Shown in pieces: positions 16,475 through 24,219 of a DNA stretch of 64,000 nucleotides. The notes below the pieces were generated by a model that was given only the letters and a program-made list of their open reading frames with translations, made no database searches and was not told the origin of the DNA. The stretch spans positions 3,410,001-3,474,000 of the forward strand of contig NZ_CP028136.1 in NCBI RefSeq assembly GCF_003024155.1. Direction: 5' to 3'. Source of the stretch: Christiangramia fulva. Its GTDB lineage: Bacteria; Bacteroidota; Bacteroidia; Flavobacteriales; Flavobacteriaceae. Every line of letters starts with the position of its first letter. The stretch's first letter is position 1. The translations under genes and the position numbers were made by a program.

Positions 16475-16615
16475 TCAGTGCACCTTATTCTTAGATTGTC
16501 TATTTCCTGGTTCTTTGCTTTGACCTTCTTTTTTTACTTTAATGTTTCCTGCAAACTTGTAAGGAGAATTAAATTTCTTTTTAGTTCTGATAATTTTAAA
16601 CCGGAATATTTTGGT
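16475..16615 (-). pseudogene. Possible 3' remnant of an unidentified gene
   Basis: On the minus strand a 46-codon frame without start codon ends in a TGA at 16475. It includes the basic run SPYKFAGNIKVKKEGQSK. It reads like the C-terminal end of a protein, but no family can be named confidently. Confidence 0.2.
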
Positions 16616-16721
16616 TTAATAACCATATTCTTTGATTAAAGATTTGTTGCAATTAGTATCTTTCTGCCATCCACACTTATTTCCCCCGCTTTCCCTTATC
16701 CTTAGCAATTTTAAAATTAAG

Positions 16722-16754
16722 TTGGAGACCACCCCCAATCCACTCTTATCTTTG
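16722..16754 (+). promoter_or_regulatory. C-tract promoter, copy B (thioredoxin-like gene)
   Basis: TTG (16722-16724), spacer with GAGACCACCCCCAATCC, and TATCTTTG (16747-16754), again 22 bases after the TTG. It is a perfect match to the -7 consensus and shares the GGAGACC-n-CCCCC core with copy A. Confidence 0.7.
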
Positions 16755-16807
16755 GACTGTTCTTTTAAAAGAGCGATAAAACCGATTGTTAATTTAAATT
16801 CAAAAAA

Positions 16808-17080
16808 ATGAAAAGACAAATAGAAATATTTACGGCAAATTGTCCGGTATGTGATCCGGTAGTGAAAATGGTAAAAGAATTGTCCTGCGATAATTGCGAG
16901 ATTACCACCTATAACCTGGTGGAACAATGTGATGATAAGATCTGTATAAACAAGATGCAGGAGTATGGAGTAAAACGAATCCCCGCGGTGGCAGTTGATG
17001 GGAAATTGTTAGAATGCTGTACAAACAATGGGGTGAGCAAAGAAAAGCTTATCGACGCAGGAATAGGAAAAGCCAGCTAA
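16808..17080 (+). CDS. Thioredoxin/glutaredoxin-like small protein
   Basis: A 90-residue single-domain thioredoxin-fold protein. The active-site-like CPVC lies at residues 12-15 (FTANCPVCDPV), the cis-Pro region is KRIPAVAVDG, and an extra CC pair follows (LLECCTN), with further cysteines near 26-29 and 41-46. It probably acts as a cytosolic thiol redox or soft-metal carrier linked to the mer and copper genes. It has its own C-tract promoter and a terminator, so it is monocistronic. Confidence 0.75.
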   Translation: MKRQIEIFTANCPVCDPVVKMVKELSCDNCEITTYNLVEQCDDKICINKMQEYGVKRIPAVAVDGKLLECCTNNGVSKEKLIDAGIGKAS

Positions 17081-17120
17081 GAAAACCCTCGTACTAAAAT
17101 AAAAACCTGAAACTTTTATA

Positions 17121-17155
17121 ATGGTAGCCATTTTTGGCTGCCATTTTTGTTTTTA
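17121..17155 (+). terminator. Terminator after thioredoxin-like gene
   Basis: ATGGTAGCCA (17121-17130) pairs with TGGCTGCCAT (17135-17144) with one G-U pair and a TTTT loop. A T-rich tail follows. It begins 40 bases past the stop codon. Confidence 0.8.
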
Positions 17156-17189
17156 ATCAAATTAAGTTGTTAAATCTTTATTAATCAGC

Positions 17190-17222
17190 TTGCCTACCCC
17201 CCGTCCTGTGTCCCGATCTTTG
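17190..17222 (+). promoter_or_regulatory. C-tract promoter, copy D (Cys-rich copper protein)
   Basis: TTG (17190-17192), then CCTACCCCCCGTCCTGTG, then GATCTTTG (17215-17222), once more at a 22-base spacing. CTACCCCCC is the closest of the four to published CsoR/RcnR-type operator tracts. It lies 75 bases upstream of the Cys-rich gene. Confidence 0.6.
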
Positions 17223-17297
17223 AAAAGAGGTTCGGCTCTTAATCTTTTATTTCTGATTTCCGAACAGGTCAGGAAGTAACTAAAACCATTTTAAATT

Positions 17298-17624
17298 ATG
17301 AAACCATTAAGTTCAGAGACCCAAAAATGTATTGATGATTGCAACGCCTGTATCACGGCAGCCAGGATCTGCCTGGATCAACACCTGGGGGAGCCGGAAA
17401 TGAAAAAATGCCATCAGTTCTGTTTGGATTGTATTGCCCTATGCAGTGCGTGCGTTCAGCTATTGGCCAGCCAGTCTGATTATTCAAACCGTGTTTGCGG
17501 CATTTGTGCCGACTTATGTAAAGCCTGTGCAGATGAGTGCGCGAAGTTTGACAGTGAATTCTGTCAGCAATGCGCAGAAAAATGTCGTGCCTGTGCCGAG
17601 AGTTGTAAAGAAATGGCAGCTTAA
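17298..17624 (+). CDS. Four-helix-bundle Cys-rich copper-binding protein (DUF326/Csp-like)
   Basis: A 108-residue protein with about 17 cysteines spaced CxxxC and CxxC along predicted helices (CIDDCNACITAARIC, CHQFCLDCIALCSAC, CGICADLCKACADEC, CQQCAEKCRACAESC). This is the pattern of the DUF326 copper storage proteins, whose helix bundle is filled with Cu(I) thiolates. No signal peptide is present, so it is cytosolic. Its natural terminator was separated from it by an IS insertion 17 bases past the stop. Confidence 0.85.
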   Translation: MKPLSSETQKCIDDCNACITAARICLDQHLGEPEMKKCHQFCLDCIALCSACVQLLASQSDYSNRVCGICADLCKACADECAKFDSEFCQQCAEKCRACAESCKEMAA

Positions 17625-17641
17625 AAAACAGTTTTAGGATT

Positions 17642-17666
17642 TGTCTAGTCCTAAATAACCGATACA
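17642..17666. repeat. IS left terminal inverted repeat
   Basis: It starts TGTCTAGTCC and ends GATACA. It matches the reverse complement of the right end at about 19 of 25 positions. Confidence 0.8.
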
Positions 17667-17692
17667 GATTATTAAAGGATTAAATTTATTAA

Positions 17693-18535
17693 TTAAGCTG
17701 AACAGTGACTTTCATTGTTCAGCTTTTTTGATTTGTATTGTTTTCTTTTTAATTTTTGTTGCTTATGCATTTTGTCTGGTGTGAGCATATGATTAGATAA
17801 GTGAGGCCTTAACGAGTTGTAAAGGTTGATGGCATCTTTAACTATCAATTTTTTTGTTACTAGGTTTGTATCGAAGGCTGCTATTGAAAATTCTTGTTTT
17901 AAGATTCCATTTACGCGCTCAGCAATTGCATTTTCATAAGGGTCGTATTTTTCGGTCATGCTTGTACTCACAAATCTGTCTTTCAATAGCTGCTGATATT
18001 CATTCGAGCAATATTGTAAACCTCTGTCTGAGTGATGTATCAGTGGTCGATTTTCATAGCTTCTTTTTTTAAAAGCCATTTCAAGAGCTCGTAGAGATCC
18101 TCCCACTTCTAAACTTGCAGACAGATCGTACCCCATTATTTTCTTTGAGTAGGCATCTGTAACCAAGGCAAGATATGATGGGTTTTTCCTATTGCCTGTA
18201 TAGGTTATATCGCTTACCCATACTTGTTCTGGGCGCTTAAATTCGATCTCACTTACACTATTTTTATACTTTCTGAACCTGTGGTGCGAGTCCGTTGTTA
18301 TGTGATAGCGCTTTTTTGGAGTTATAAGCATGTGGTTTGCTTTTAGAATTCTGAATAATTTATCTCTCCCGACATTGATTTTGCTCAATTCAGCCCTGAG
18401 CATATGATACAGTTTTCTTGTGCCCAGCCTGGGCATAAGATTTCTAATGGAGCGCACCAAGGAAAGGACCTGCCCGGCTATTAGCTGTCTGTGTGTTTTG
18501 GATTTTATAGCTCTGTAATATACCTGCCTATTCAC
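17693..18535 (-). CDS. IS3-family transposase OrfB (DDE integrase domain)
   Basis: The catalytic half of the transposase, 280 residues from the GTG at 18535. The DDE triad is visible in VSDITYTG, HHSDRGLQYCS and NAIAERVNGILKQEF. The frame is open further upstream (KEEQKETIISSCELLG before the GTG), overlapping the end of orfA in the -1 frame. A -1 shift at CAAAAAG (18568-18574) would therefore give the OrfAB fusion normally used by IS3 elements. A stem AAGCTGAACAGTGA / TCATTGTTCAGCTT covers the last codons and may act as terminator. Confidence 0.92.
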   Translation of the reverse strand: MNRQVYYRAIKSKTHRQLIAGQVLSLVRSIRNLMPRLGTRKLYHMLRAELSKINVGRDKLFRILKANHMLITPKKRYHITTDSHHRFRKYKNSVSEIEFKRPEQVWVSDITYTGNRKNPSYLALVTDAYSKKIMGYDLSASLEVGGSLRALEMAFKKRSYENRPLIHHSDRGLQYCSNEYQQLLKDRFVSTSMTEKYDPYENAIAERVNGILKQEFSIAAFDTNLVTKKLIVKDAINLYNSLRPHLSNHMLTPDKMHKQQKLKRKQYKSKKLNNESHCSA

Positions 18536-18558
18536 CCCGAGTAATTCACAGGAAGAGA

Positions 18559-18993
18559 TTATAGTCTCTTTTTGTTCTTCTTTGAAGCTTTTGATAACTC
18601 GGGTGTGTAATTTTTTCTGATCTGGATATCATATTCTTTTTCAGCCATATCTACCAGCATATCGAAGATGATCACCTTCTTATCAGCACGTTCTGCGAGA
18701 TGTTCAGCTCTTGCCTTCTGTTTTTCAAGCAACTTGACCTTTGCTTCTAGTTCAAGTATTTTTTGTTCAGGTGTTTTTGACATGGTTGTGTGGGCTTGGT
18801 TTTCCCAATCAAAGTTACCATATTTCTGCAACCATTTAGTCACTGTAGAATCTCCCTGAATGCCATATTTGAGCTTTGCCTGAGATTTGGTTAATAGTCC
18901 ATGTTCAATTTCTGCAACTAATTGAAGTTTAAAAGGGAGTGAGTAATCTTTTTGGGTACGTTTGGGGTTACCAGTGTTTGCTGATGTTTTCAT
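18559..18993 (-). CDS. IS3-family transposase OrfA (HTH and leucine zipper)
   Basis: A 144-residue DNA-binding half of the transposase. The N-terminal helix-turn-helix region (LPFKLQLVAEIEHGLLTKSQ) and the following WLQKYGNF match IS3 OrfA. A coiled coil (LELEAKVKLLEKQKARAEHL) serves oligomerisation. The gene ends in an A-rich stretch where -1 frameshifting into orfB is expected. A perfect hairpin sits immediately before its start codon. Confidence 0.9.
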   Translation of the reverse strand: MKTSANTGNPKRTQKDYSLPFKLQLVAEIEHGLLTKSQAKLKYGIQGDSTVTKWLQKYGNFDWENQAHTTMSKTPEQKILELEAKVKLLEKQKARAEHLAERADKKVIIFDMLVDMAEKEYDIQIRKNYTPELSKASKKNKKRL

Positions 18994-19013
18994 TACACTA
19001 AGGTTTTAGTGTA
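18994..19013 (-). promoter_or_regulatory. Hairpin directly upstream of orfA start
   Basis: TACACTAA (18994-19001) and TTAGTGTA (19006-19013) form a perfect 8-bp stem one base before the ATG. In transcripts reading into the IS from outside, such a hairpin can hide the ribosome-binding region, a known safeguard in insertion sequences. That role is inferred here. Confidence 0.5.
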
Positions 19014-19034
19014 TCGCTATTTCAGGACGGGACA
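19010..19034. repeat. IS right terminal inverted repeat
   Basis: TGTATCGCTATTTC then AGGACGGGACA. It is the counterpart of the left repeat at 17642-17666 and is followed directly by the ATT duplication. Confidence 0.8.
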
Positions 19035-19044
19035 ATTTTTTCCC

Positions 19045-19078
19045 AAAAAAGGAGCGGCTAAAAAGTTGCTCCTTTTTT
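19045..19078 (+). terminator. Orphaned terminator of the Cys-rich copper gene
   Basis: AAAAAAGGAGC (19045-19055) pairs with GCTCCTTTTTT (19068-19078), with a T run included. Without the IS it would sit about 25 bases after the stop of the Cys-rich gene at 17624, so it is very likely that gene's terminator. Confidence 0.7.
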
Positions 19079-19193
19079 ATAAATATGGAAGCTAACATTA
19101 GGCTACCACCCTATGCTGGATTATATATTTGGCGCCTTTATAATCTTAAGTTAATGAATTTTTAAAATAAATATTTACCAAAACCAACCCATT

Positions 19194-20315
19194 ATGGAAT
19201 CAAATATTTTACAACTCCTTCTCGAATCTTTAAAAACTACCGGATTATTAATCTGGTACACCTTATGGGCCTTTATTTTAGGCTACATCCTTTCCTCTGC
19301 CATCCAAACTTTGGTCACCAGGGAACAAATGTCGAACCTGTTAGGTAAAACCGGGATAAAGCAAATGAGCCTTGCCGGGTTCTTTGGCTTTATATCTTCT
19401 TCCTGTTCTTTCGCTTCACTGGCGGCCACACGATCAGTAATGGTGAAGGGTGCCCATCCTAAAAATGCTATTTCCTTTTTAATAGCCACTACAAACCTTA
19501 TAATAGAAACAGGTATAGTATTATGGCTTTTGGTAGGATGGAAATTTGTTTTAGCCAATTTCGCCTTAGGCTTTATAATGATTAGTTATGCTTATTTATT
19601 GTACCGCTTTTTTATATCAAAAAAAGTAGCCCTGGCAGGAAAAGAACATGCTGAAAAACTGGAAGCCGAAGAATTAAAACATCCTTCCCCAGAGGGGATG
19701 AAATGGTATGAAAAGCTTGTTTCTAAAGAAGGTATAAAAATCATCAGCTTTAAATTTTTGGGAGAATGGAAAATGGCCTACAAAGAAGTGTTGATAGGCT
19801 TTACCATTGCAGGAATTGTATCGGCTTTTGTTCCCGATAGTTTTTGGAATTCAGTTTTTATTGAAAGCGGTGCCGAAACCCAGTCTTTCCTCGCAATAGT
19901 GGAGCATGCTTTGGTAGCTCCTATCCTGGCTGTCTTTACGTTTGTGGGTTCCCTGGGCAATATCCCATTGGCGGCTATCTTATGGTCAAAAAATGCTTCT
20001 TTTGCCGGGGTAATGGCTTTCCTGGGAGCAGACCTGGTAGCGGCTACGGTGATATATCTTAATGCAAAGTACTATGGCTGGAAATTTACCATTTATATGT
20101 CCCTTTTACTATACGTATGTATGGTAGCCGCCGGGATAACCGTACATTATCTTTTTGCTGTTTTTAATGCCATTCCCACGGCACGCCCTGAATCCTTACA
20201 AAATATGCTGAGCTTTGATACCAATTCCCATACTTTTTATCTGAATATTATTTTTGGGATCATTGGGATTGTTCTGCTAATTGTGAGATGGCGGTTTATT
20301 CAAAAAGCCAAATAG
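19194..20315 (+). CDS. Permease of the ArsP/YraQ (DUF318) family
   Basis: A 373-residue inner-membrane protein with about eight to ten helices. The hallmark is the helix SSSCSFASLAATRSVMVKGA at about residues 68-87, matching the conserved cysteine-containing segment of ArsP_1/YraQ permeases, with a related second half (FTFVGSLGNIPLAAILW). Some members export organoarsenicals; others have unknown cargo. It starts the gene set downstream of the IS. Substrate cannot be assigned from sequence. Confidence 0.75.
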   Translation: MESNILQLLLESLKTTGLLIWYTLWAFILGYILSSAIQTLVTREQMSNLLGKTGIKQMSLAGFFGFISSSCSFASLAATRSVMVKGAHPKNAISFLIATTNLIIETGIVLWLLVGWKFVLANFALGFIMISYAYLLYRFFISKKVALAGKEHAEKLEAEELKHPSPEGMKWYEKLVSKEGIKIISFKFLGEWKMAYKEVLIGFTIAGIVSAFVPDSFWNSVFIESGAETQSFLAIVEHALVAPILAVFTFVGSLGNIPLAAILWSKNASFAGVMAFLGADLVAATVIYLNAKYYGWKFTIYMSLLLYVCMVAAGITVHYLFAVFNAIPTARPESLQNMLSFDTNSHTFYLNIIFGIIGIVLLIVRWRFIQKAK

Positions 20316-20359
20316 ATATAACAGCTTTAAAAACTTTCCAATAGTCATAATGTAGAATT

Positions 20360-21556
20360 ATGGACAATCCAAATCCAAAAAAAACTTTAAGCACTATTTT
20401 CGCTCCCCTGGCCATGGCAGCAGGTTTAATATTTTTTCAGGCGTATATGATAGCGCCACTTATTCCTAAACTGGCAACTATTTTTAATGTATCAGAACAG
20501 CGGATTGGTCTTATAGTACCCGCTTATATGCTGGCTTATGGAGTTTCAGTCCTGTTTTATGGTTTCCTATCCGATAAATTTGGAAGAAAGCGCATTCTTC
20601 AAATTTCCCTACTGGCTTTTATTGTATTAACAGCGATAACCGCCCTGGCGCAATCGGCTTCACAACTCATACTGTTACGATTGCTCACGGGTTTAGGTGC
20701 AAGCGGTGTGGTGCCAATGTCCCTGGCACTTGTAGGGGATATATTCGAACCTTCGGAAAGAGGGAGGCCACTGGGACTTTTATTTGCCGCTATGGAAGGA
20801 GGAATGGCTTTAGGTTCTACCGCCGGGGTAATGTTGGAACCTTATACAGGCTGGCGCATGTTATTTTTGGCAACTGCACCTTTGGCTGCTTTGGCATTAT
20901 GGATACTGGTAGCCCGAATGGGCTGGAAACAGGAACCTCATAAATCCGGCCATTCATTAAAAAAAATGTTAGGTGGGTTTTACCGGCTACTCGCTTTCCC
21001 ACGGGGGCTAAGGACTTATTTATTCGTATTCTGGAATGGGATCTTCCATTCAGGTATTTATACCTGGTTAGGGGTCTATTTTGTACAAAAGTATGATCTG
21101 GGCCCAATAGAAATTGGTTTGGCCATTCTTGGTTATGGCTTGCCAGGATTTTTCTTTGGTTCCCTTATAGGGCGCACAGCTGATAGCCGGGGGCGTTACC
21201 CGATTATTTTAATAGGTTTGGCAACAGCGGCCATAGCAACCGCCACTCTCGCTCTGGAAATACCAGTTCTTGTTGCCGCCCTTGCAGTCACCTTGATTTC
21301 TTTGGGATACGACCTCACGCAACCTTTATTTGCAGGTATAGTAACCGAATTGGGTGGTAAAACAAAGGGAGGCCAGGCCATGGGGCTCAACGTTTTTGCA
21401 TTGTTTACAGGTTTTGGCCTTGGGAGCTTATTGTTTGGGGAATTATTGAAACTAGGGTTAAACCGGACGTTAATTATTTTTGCGGGCGTACAGGTAGTAT
21501 TTACAATTGTAGCCGCACAACTTTTAAAAACAGAAATAAAATTATCAACTAAATGA
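20360..21556 (+). CDS. Major facilitator superfamily efflux transporter
   Basis: A 398-residue protein with twelve predicted membrane helices. The MFS motif A loop is GFLSDKFGRKRI between helices 2 and 3, and motif C-like LVGDIFEPSERGRPLG follows in the first half. A matching loop GRTADSRGRYP lies in the second half. The family moves small solutes with proton antiport, usually outward in this subgroup. The substrate is unknown; the metal-resistance setting does not by itself define it. It overlaps the next gene by four bases. Confidence 0.85.
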   Translation: MDNPNPKKTLSTIFAPLAMAAGLIFFQAYMIAPLIPKLATIFNVSEQRIGLIVPAYMLAYGVSVLFYGFLSDKFGRKRILQISLLAFIVLTAITALAQSASQLILLRLLTGLGASGVVPMSLALVGDIFEPSERGRPLGLLFAAMEGGMALGSTAGVMLEPYTGWRMLFLATAPLAALALWILVARMGWKQEPHKSGHSLKKMLGGFYRLLAFPRGLRTYLFVFWNGIFHSGIYTWLGVYFVQKYDLGPIEIGLAILGYGLPGFFFGSLIGRTADSRGRYPIILIGLATAAIATATLALEIPVLVAALAVTLISLGYDLTQPLFAGIVTELGGKTKGGQAMGLNVFALFTGFGLGSLLFGELLKLGLNRTLIIFAGVQVVFTIVAAQLLKTEIKLSTK

Positions 21557-22008
21557 TAAAATACAAAATCCATTTTGGTTCTGCTAAGGCCATAACTATT
21601 TTAAGGCGGAGCATTGGCGTAATTTTCATCTGGTTTGGGATGGTTAAATTTTTTGTTGGCCTGAGCCCGGCGGAAGATTTGGCTTCCTCAACCATTTGCA
21701 CCCTGACAGCTCATATCTTTCCCCAAGCAAGTTGTATGCCTGTATTGGCTATTTTTGAAAGCCTTATTGGCATATCCTTATTATCGGGGAAGTTTTTGAA
21801 ATGGGCTTTAGGCTTACTTTTCCTGCATATGTTAGGAACTTTTTCAACCTTCTTCATTTTTCCCGAACAAATGTTTTCCCATTTCCCATTTGTATTAACT
21901 ATGAAAGGTCAATATGTAATGAAAAATATAATCATACTGGCAGCAGGGATCAGTATTTGGATTTCAACAAGAAAAATGGTGCCCATAAGGGATGATCCCA
22001 AAAAATAG
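21553..22008 (+). CDS. DoxX-like small membrane protein
   Basis: A 151-residue protein with four predicted helices. FIWFGMVKFFVGLSP in helix 1 and the spacing of the other helices fit the DoxX/DUF417-like superfamily, whose members are often linked to thiol or oxidative stress. It starts within the stop of the MFS gene (ATGA), so both are likely co-translated. No catalytic residues are evident. Confidence 0.6.
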   Translation: MIKYKIHFGSAKAITILRRSIGVIFIWFGMVKFFVGLSPAEDLASSTICTLTAHIFPQASCMPVLAIFESLIGISLLSGKFLKWALGLLFLHMLGTFSTFFIFPEQMFSHFPFVLTMKGQYVMKNIIILAAGISIWISTRKMVPIRDDPKK

Positions 22009-22062
22009 AATGATCTGCAAACAATTTTTTAAAGCCTAGTTTAAATATAAAATTTTTAGCCT

Positions 22063-22410
22063 ATGAGAACTACAGAAGAAGTATTAAAAGATCATCTGGA
22101 ACTTTCTAAAAAGGGATCTATAGAAGAGGACCTGCATAGAAACTTTTCCAAAGATTTGATCCTGCTTACTACGCATGGTATTTATAAAGGACATGAAGGA
22201 CTAAGGGAATTAAATAAAATGCTGATCAAAGATTTCCCCGAAGCGGATTTTAACTATATCAATTTTCATTTTGAAGATGAAATAGCTTTTCTGGAATGGA
22301 CTGCAAATTCAGACAATTCACAAATAGATGACGGAGCAGATTCCTACATAGTGCGCGAGGGGCTGATAATTGCCCAGACCATTCATTATACTATCCGAAA
22401 GAAAAAATGA
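22063..22410 (+). CDS. SnoaL/NTF2-like protein
   Basis: A 115-residue soluble protein with the alpha-beta-barrel cone pattern of SnoaL-like/NTF2-like proteins: an N-terminal helix (EEVLKDHLELSKKGSIEEDL), DLILLTTHGIYKGHEGLRE, and a beta-rich C-terminus (AFLEWTANSD, SYIVREGLIIAQTIHYTI). Many such proteins are enzymes or binding proteins with diverse substrates, and no specific role can be inferred. It lies in the same direction as the preceding transporter genes. Confidence 0.7.
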   Translation: MRTTEEVLKDHLELSKKGSIEEDLHRNFSKDLILLTTHGIYKGHEGLRELNKMLIKDFPEADFNYINFHFEDEIAFLEWTANSDNSQIDDGADSYIVREGLIIAQTIHYTIRKKK

Positions 22411-22480
22411 AAAAAGAATATTTCAGATTTTTAGAAGGTTAAGCAGTAGGATTTTTTTAAAGAAAAAAATAAAATTCAAT

Positions 22481-22513
22481 TTGTACACCACCCCCTCGCC
22501 AACCCTATCTTTG
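22481..22513 (+). promoter_or_regulatory. C-tract promoter, copy C (HMA-MerT-like operon)
   Basis: TTG (22481-22483), spacer TACACCACCCCCTCGCC, then TATCTTTG (22506-22513), 22 bases from the TTG as in copies A, B and D. It drives the periplasmic HMA gene 28 bases downstream and probably the whole 22.5-24.7 kb operon. Confidence 0.7.
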
Positions 22514-22540
22514 GCATAGTTAATTATTAAAAATAAAAAT

Positions 22541-22918
22541 ATGATACGATTAAAAAAAGAAATTTTCACGGTATTGTTGACCGGAACGGTACTTGTGTTT
22601 TCCGGGAATCCCGCAAGCGCTATGGAGCAGGAAAATAAAAATCAAATTGAAGTTAAAACCCAAAAGCAGATGACGGCAAAAACCCTACACTTAAAAATCA
22701 CAGGCATGCATTGCCAGTCCGGCTGTGCCAATGGTATCGATGCGATGCTCAAAGAGCAAAAAGGCATTATAAAAAGTGAGACAAGTTTTGATAAAAGCTC
22801 CTCGATTATTGAATATGACTCAAAGCAGATTTCAGAAGAAAAGATACTCTCCCTTATTAAAGACCGTGGGTTTGAAGTGGAAGTTGTAACCGAAAAAGGA
22901 ACTTCTGTAAAATCATAG
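22541..22918 (+). CDS. Exported HMA-domain protein with CxxxC motif
   Basis: A 125-residue protein with an N-terminal signal peptide (cleavage likely near PASAME) and one HMA domain. The metal-binding loop reads GMHCQSGCANG, that is Cys-x-x-x-Cys instead of the usual CxxC. It would be a MerP-like periplasmic carrier for a soft metal, handing it to the MerT-like protein encoded 26 bases downstream. The altered loop could change metal preference. Confidence 0.75.
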   Translation: MIRLKKEIFTVLLTGTVLVFSGNPASAMEQENKNQIEVKTQKQMTAKTLHLKITGMHCQSGCANGIDAMLKEQKGIIKSETSFDKSSSIIEYDSKQISEEKILSLIKDRGFEVEVVTEKGTSVKS

Positions 22919-22944
22919 AGATCCCTTTTTAAAAAACGATAAAG

Positions 22945-23343
22945 ATGTTTGCTAAAATAAAAGAAGATTTTGTAAGTATAGGATCACTGTTCACCTCGGT
23001 TTCCACACTCTTATGTTGCGCGTTACCTTCGTTACTGGTAGCTTTGGGAATGGGAGCGGTGGTAGCCGGTCTGGCTTCGGATATTCCCTGGTTGTTTAGC
23101 CTGAGCCGTTACAAAGGCTGGACTTTTTTGATTGCCGGGGTAATGATTGGCTTTAACTTCTGGCTTTTCTACGGAAGGAAACGAGAGCAAAGCTGTGAGA
23201 TAGACGAAAACGGAAATGAAACAGCCTGTGACACGGCAGCTAAATGGAGCAAAAGGATACTTTGGTTTTCCTTTGTATTATATCTTTTTGGACTTTTTGC
23301 AGCCTATTTACTTTTTCCCATTCAAAAATTTTTAGAATTATAA
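22945..23343 (+). CDS. MerT-like membrane transporter
   Basis: A 132-residue protein with three or four membrane helices. Helix 1 has the MerT-like vicinal cysteines in STLLCCALPSLLVALGMGAV. Two more cysteines lie in the loop (SCEIDENG, TACD), and a last helix ends the protein. MerT-type proteins accept Hg(II) from a periplasmic HMA protein and carry it inward. Co-location with the HMA gene supports such a pair, but the metal is not proven. Confidence 0.7.
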   Translation: MFAKIKEDFVSIGSLFTSVSTLLCCALPSLLVALGMGAVVAGLASDIPWLFSLSRYKGWTFLIAGVMIGFNFWLFYGRKREQSCEIDENGNETACDTAAKWSKRILWFSFVLYLFGLFAAYLLFPIQKFLEL

Positions 23344-23353
23344 TATAATTAAA

Positions 23354-24193
23354 ATGAAAAAATATTTTTTGATCCTGGGTATAGGATTATTGACGTTGTA
23401 TCAAGTAGAAGCCCAAGGACATGGCCCGATTTATGGTTTGCAAACCCCCACCCTGGCAAAAGGGGGTATAAACATGAACGTTGCCGGAATGAGCATAGCT
23501 ACCGAAGACGAGACCTCTTATATGCTTCGACATACACTTTTCTATGGCCTTACAGAAGATTTACAGATTACTCTTACCACTCCTACAATGATTGAGCGGT
23601 TAGAAAAAGCTCCACGAACCCGTGGGAATAGTATGATGCCTGCCAATGGAGACATAGAAGCTTCCCTTTGGTACCGGTTTTTTTCAAATGCTTTTGGTGT
23701 AGGGAAAAGATTTGAGTCCACAGCGATTTTAGGAGTATCCGCTCCTACTGAGGATATTCGGGGACAGGTAAATGTGGGGAACTCCATCCACGGGGCAATT
23801 TCTACAGGATACGCCTCACGTACCTGGTACGCGTGGTTAGGCGGTGGCTATCAGTATTATTTTGAGAAAAACAATGAACAACTGGGCGACCTGCCTTACG
23901 CAAGTGCCGTAGTTGGATATCGCCCCAATATTTTTATGGGCGATTACCCTAAACCGGATTGGAGGATTTTTATAGAATCCCTTGCAGAATTCCCCGGAGA
24001 CAATAAACATACCGGACAACTAGATTTTACAGACGAACGTAGCAAAAAAGTACTAGTGGGGCCTTCCTTTTTGGGACTTTACGGGGCTTGGGGAATTTCT
24101 TTCGGGGCTTTGTTTCCCGTGGTACAGGATTTAACCCCTGCGGCTGTTAAAGAAAACTATCGGGTATCCCTTAATTTAAGTTATTGGTTATAG
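23354..24193 (+). CDS. Outer-membrane beta-barrel protein
   Basis: A 279-residue protein with signal peptide MKKYFLILGIGLLTLYQVEAQG and alternating beta-strand pattern to the C-terminus, which ends in the aromatic-rich strand RVSLNLSYWL typical of barrel proteins. It resembles the transporter-like outer-membrane proteins found next to metal-carrier genes in Bacteroidota. It starts eleven bases after the MerT-like gene. A role in passage of metal or another solute is inferred from position only. Confidence 0.65.
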   Translation: MKKYFLILGIGLLTLYQVEAQGHGPIYGLQTPTLAKGGINMNVAGMSIATEDETSYMLRHTLFYGLTEDLQITLTTPTMIERLEKAPRTRGNSMMPANGDIEASLWYRFFSNAFGVGKRFESTAILGVSAPTEDIRGQVNVGNSIHGAISTGYASRTWYAWLGGGYQYYFEKNNEQLGDLPYASAVVGYRPNIFMGDYPKPDWRIFIESLAEFPGDNKHTGQLDFTDERSKKVLVGPSFLGLYGAWGISFGALFPVVQDLTPAAVKENYRVSLNLSYWL

Positions 24194-24219
24194 TATAAAT
24201 GAATTTAAAAAAATGAAAA

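Larger units (their letters stand above)
16364..16807. other. Intergenic region with strong hairpin and C-tract promoter
   Basis: No intact gene was seen here. It holds an 18-bp perfect hairpin (16421-16461), a 46-codon minus-strand coding-like stretch without a start (16475-16615) and the C-tract promoter of the thioredoxin-like gene (16722-16754). Confidence 0.5.
17642..19034 (-). mobile_element. IS3-family insertion sequence (about 1.39 kb)
   Basis: A complete IS with orfA and orfB on the minus strand, imperfect 25-base terminal inverted repeats beginning TGTC and ending GACA, and a 3-base target duplication ATT (17639-17641 and 19035-19037). Both ORFs are intact, so the copy may be active. 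It inserted between the Cys-rich copper gene and that gene's probable terminator. Confidence 0.88.

Noticed and set aside
16616..16927. 103-residue minus-strand frame antisense to the thioredoxin-like gene
   Set aside because: It crosses the C-tract promoter and overlaps a well-supported gene, with no recognisable family.
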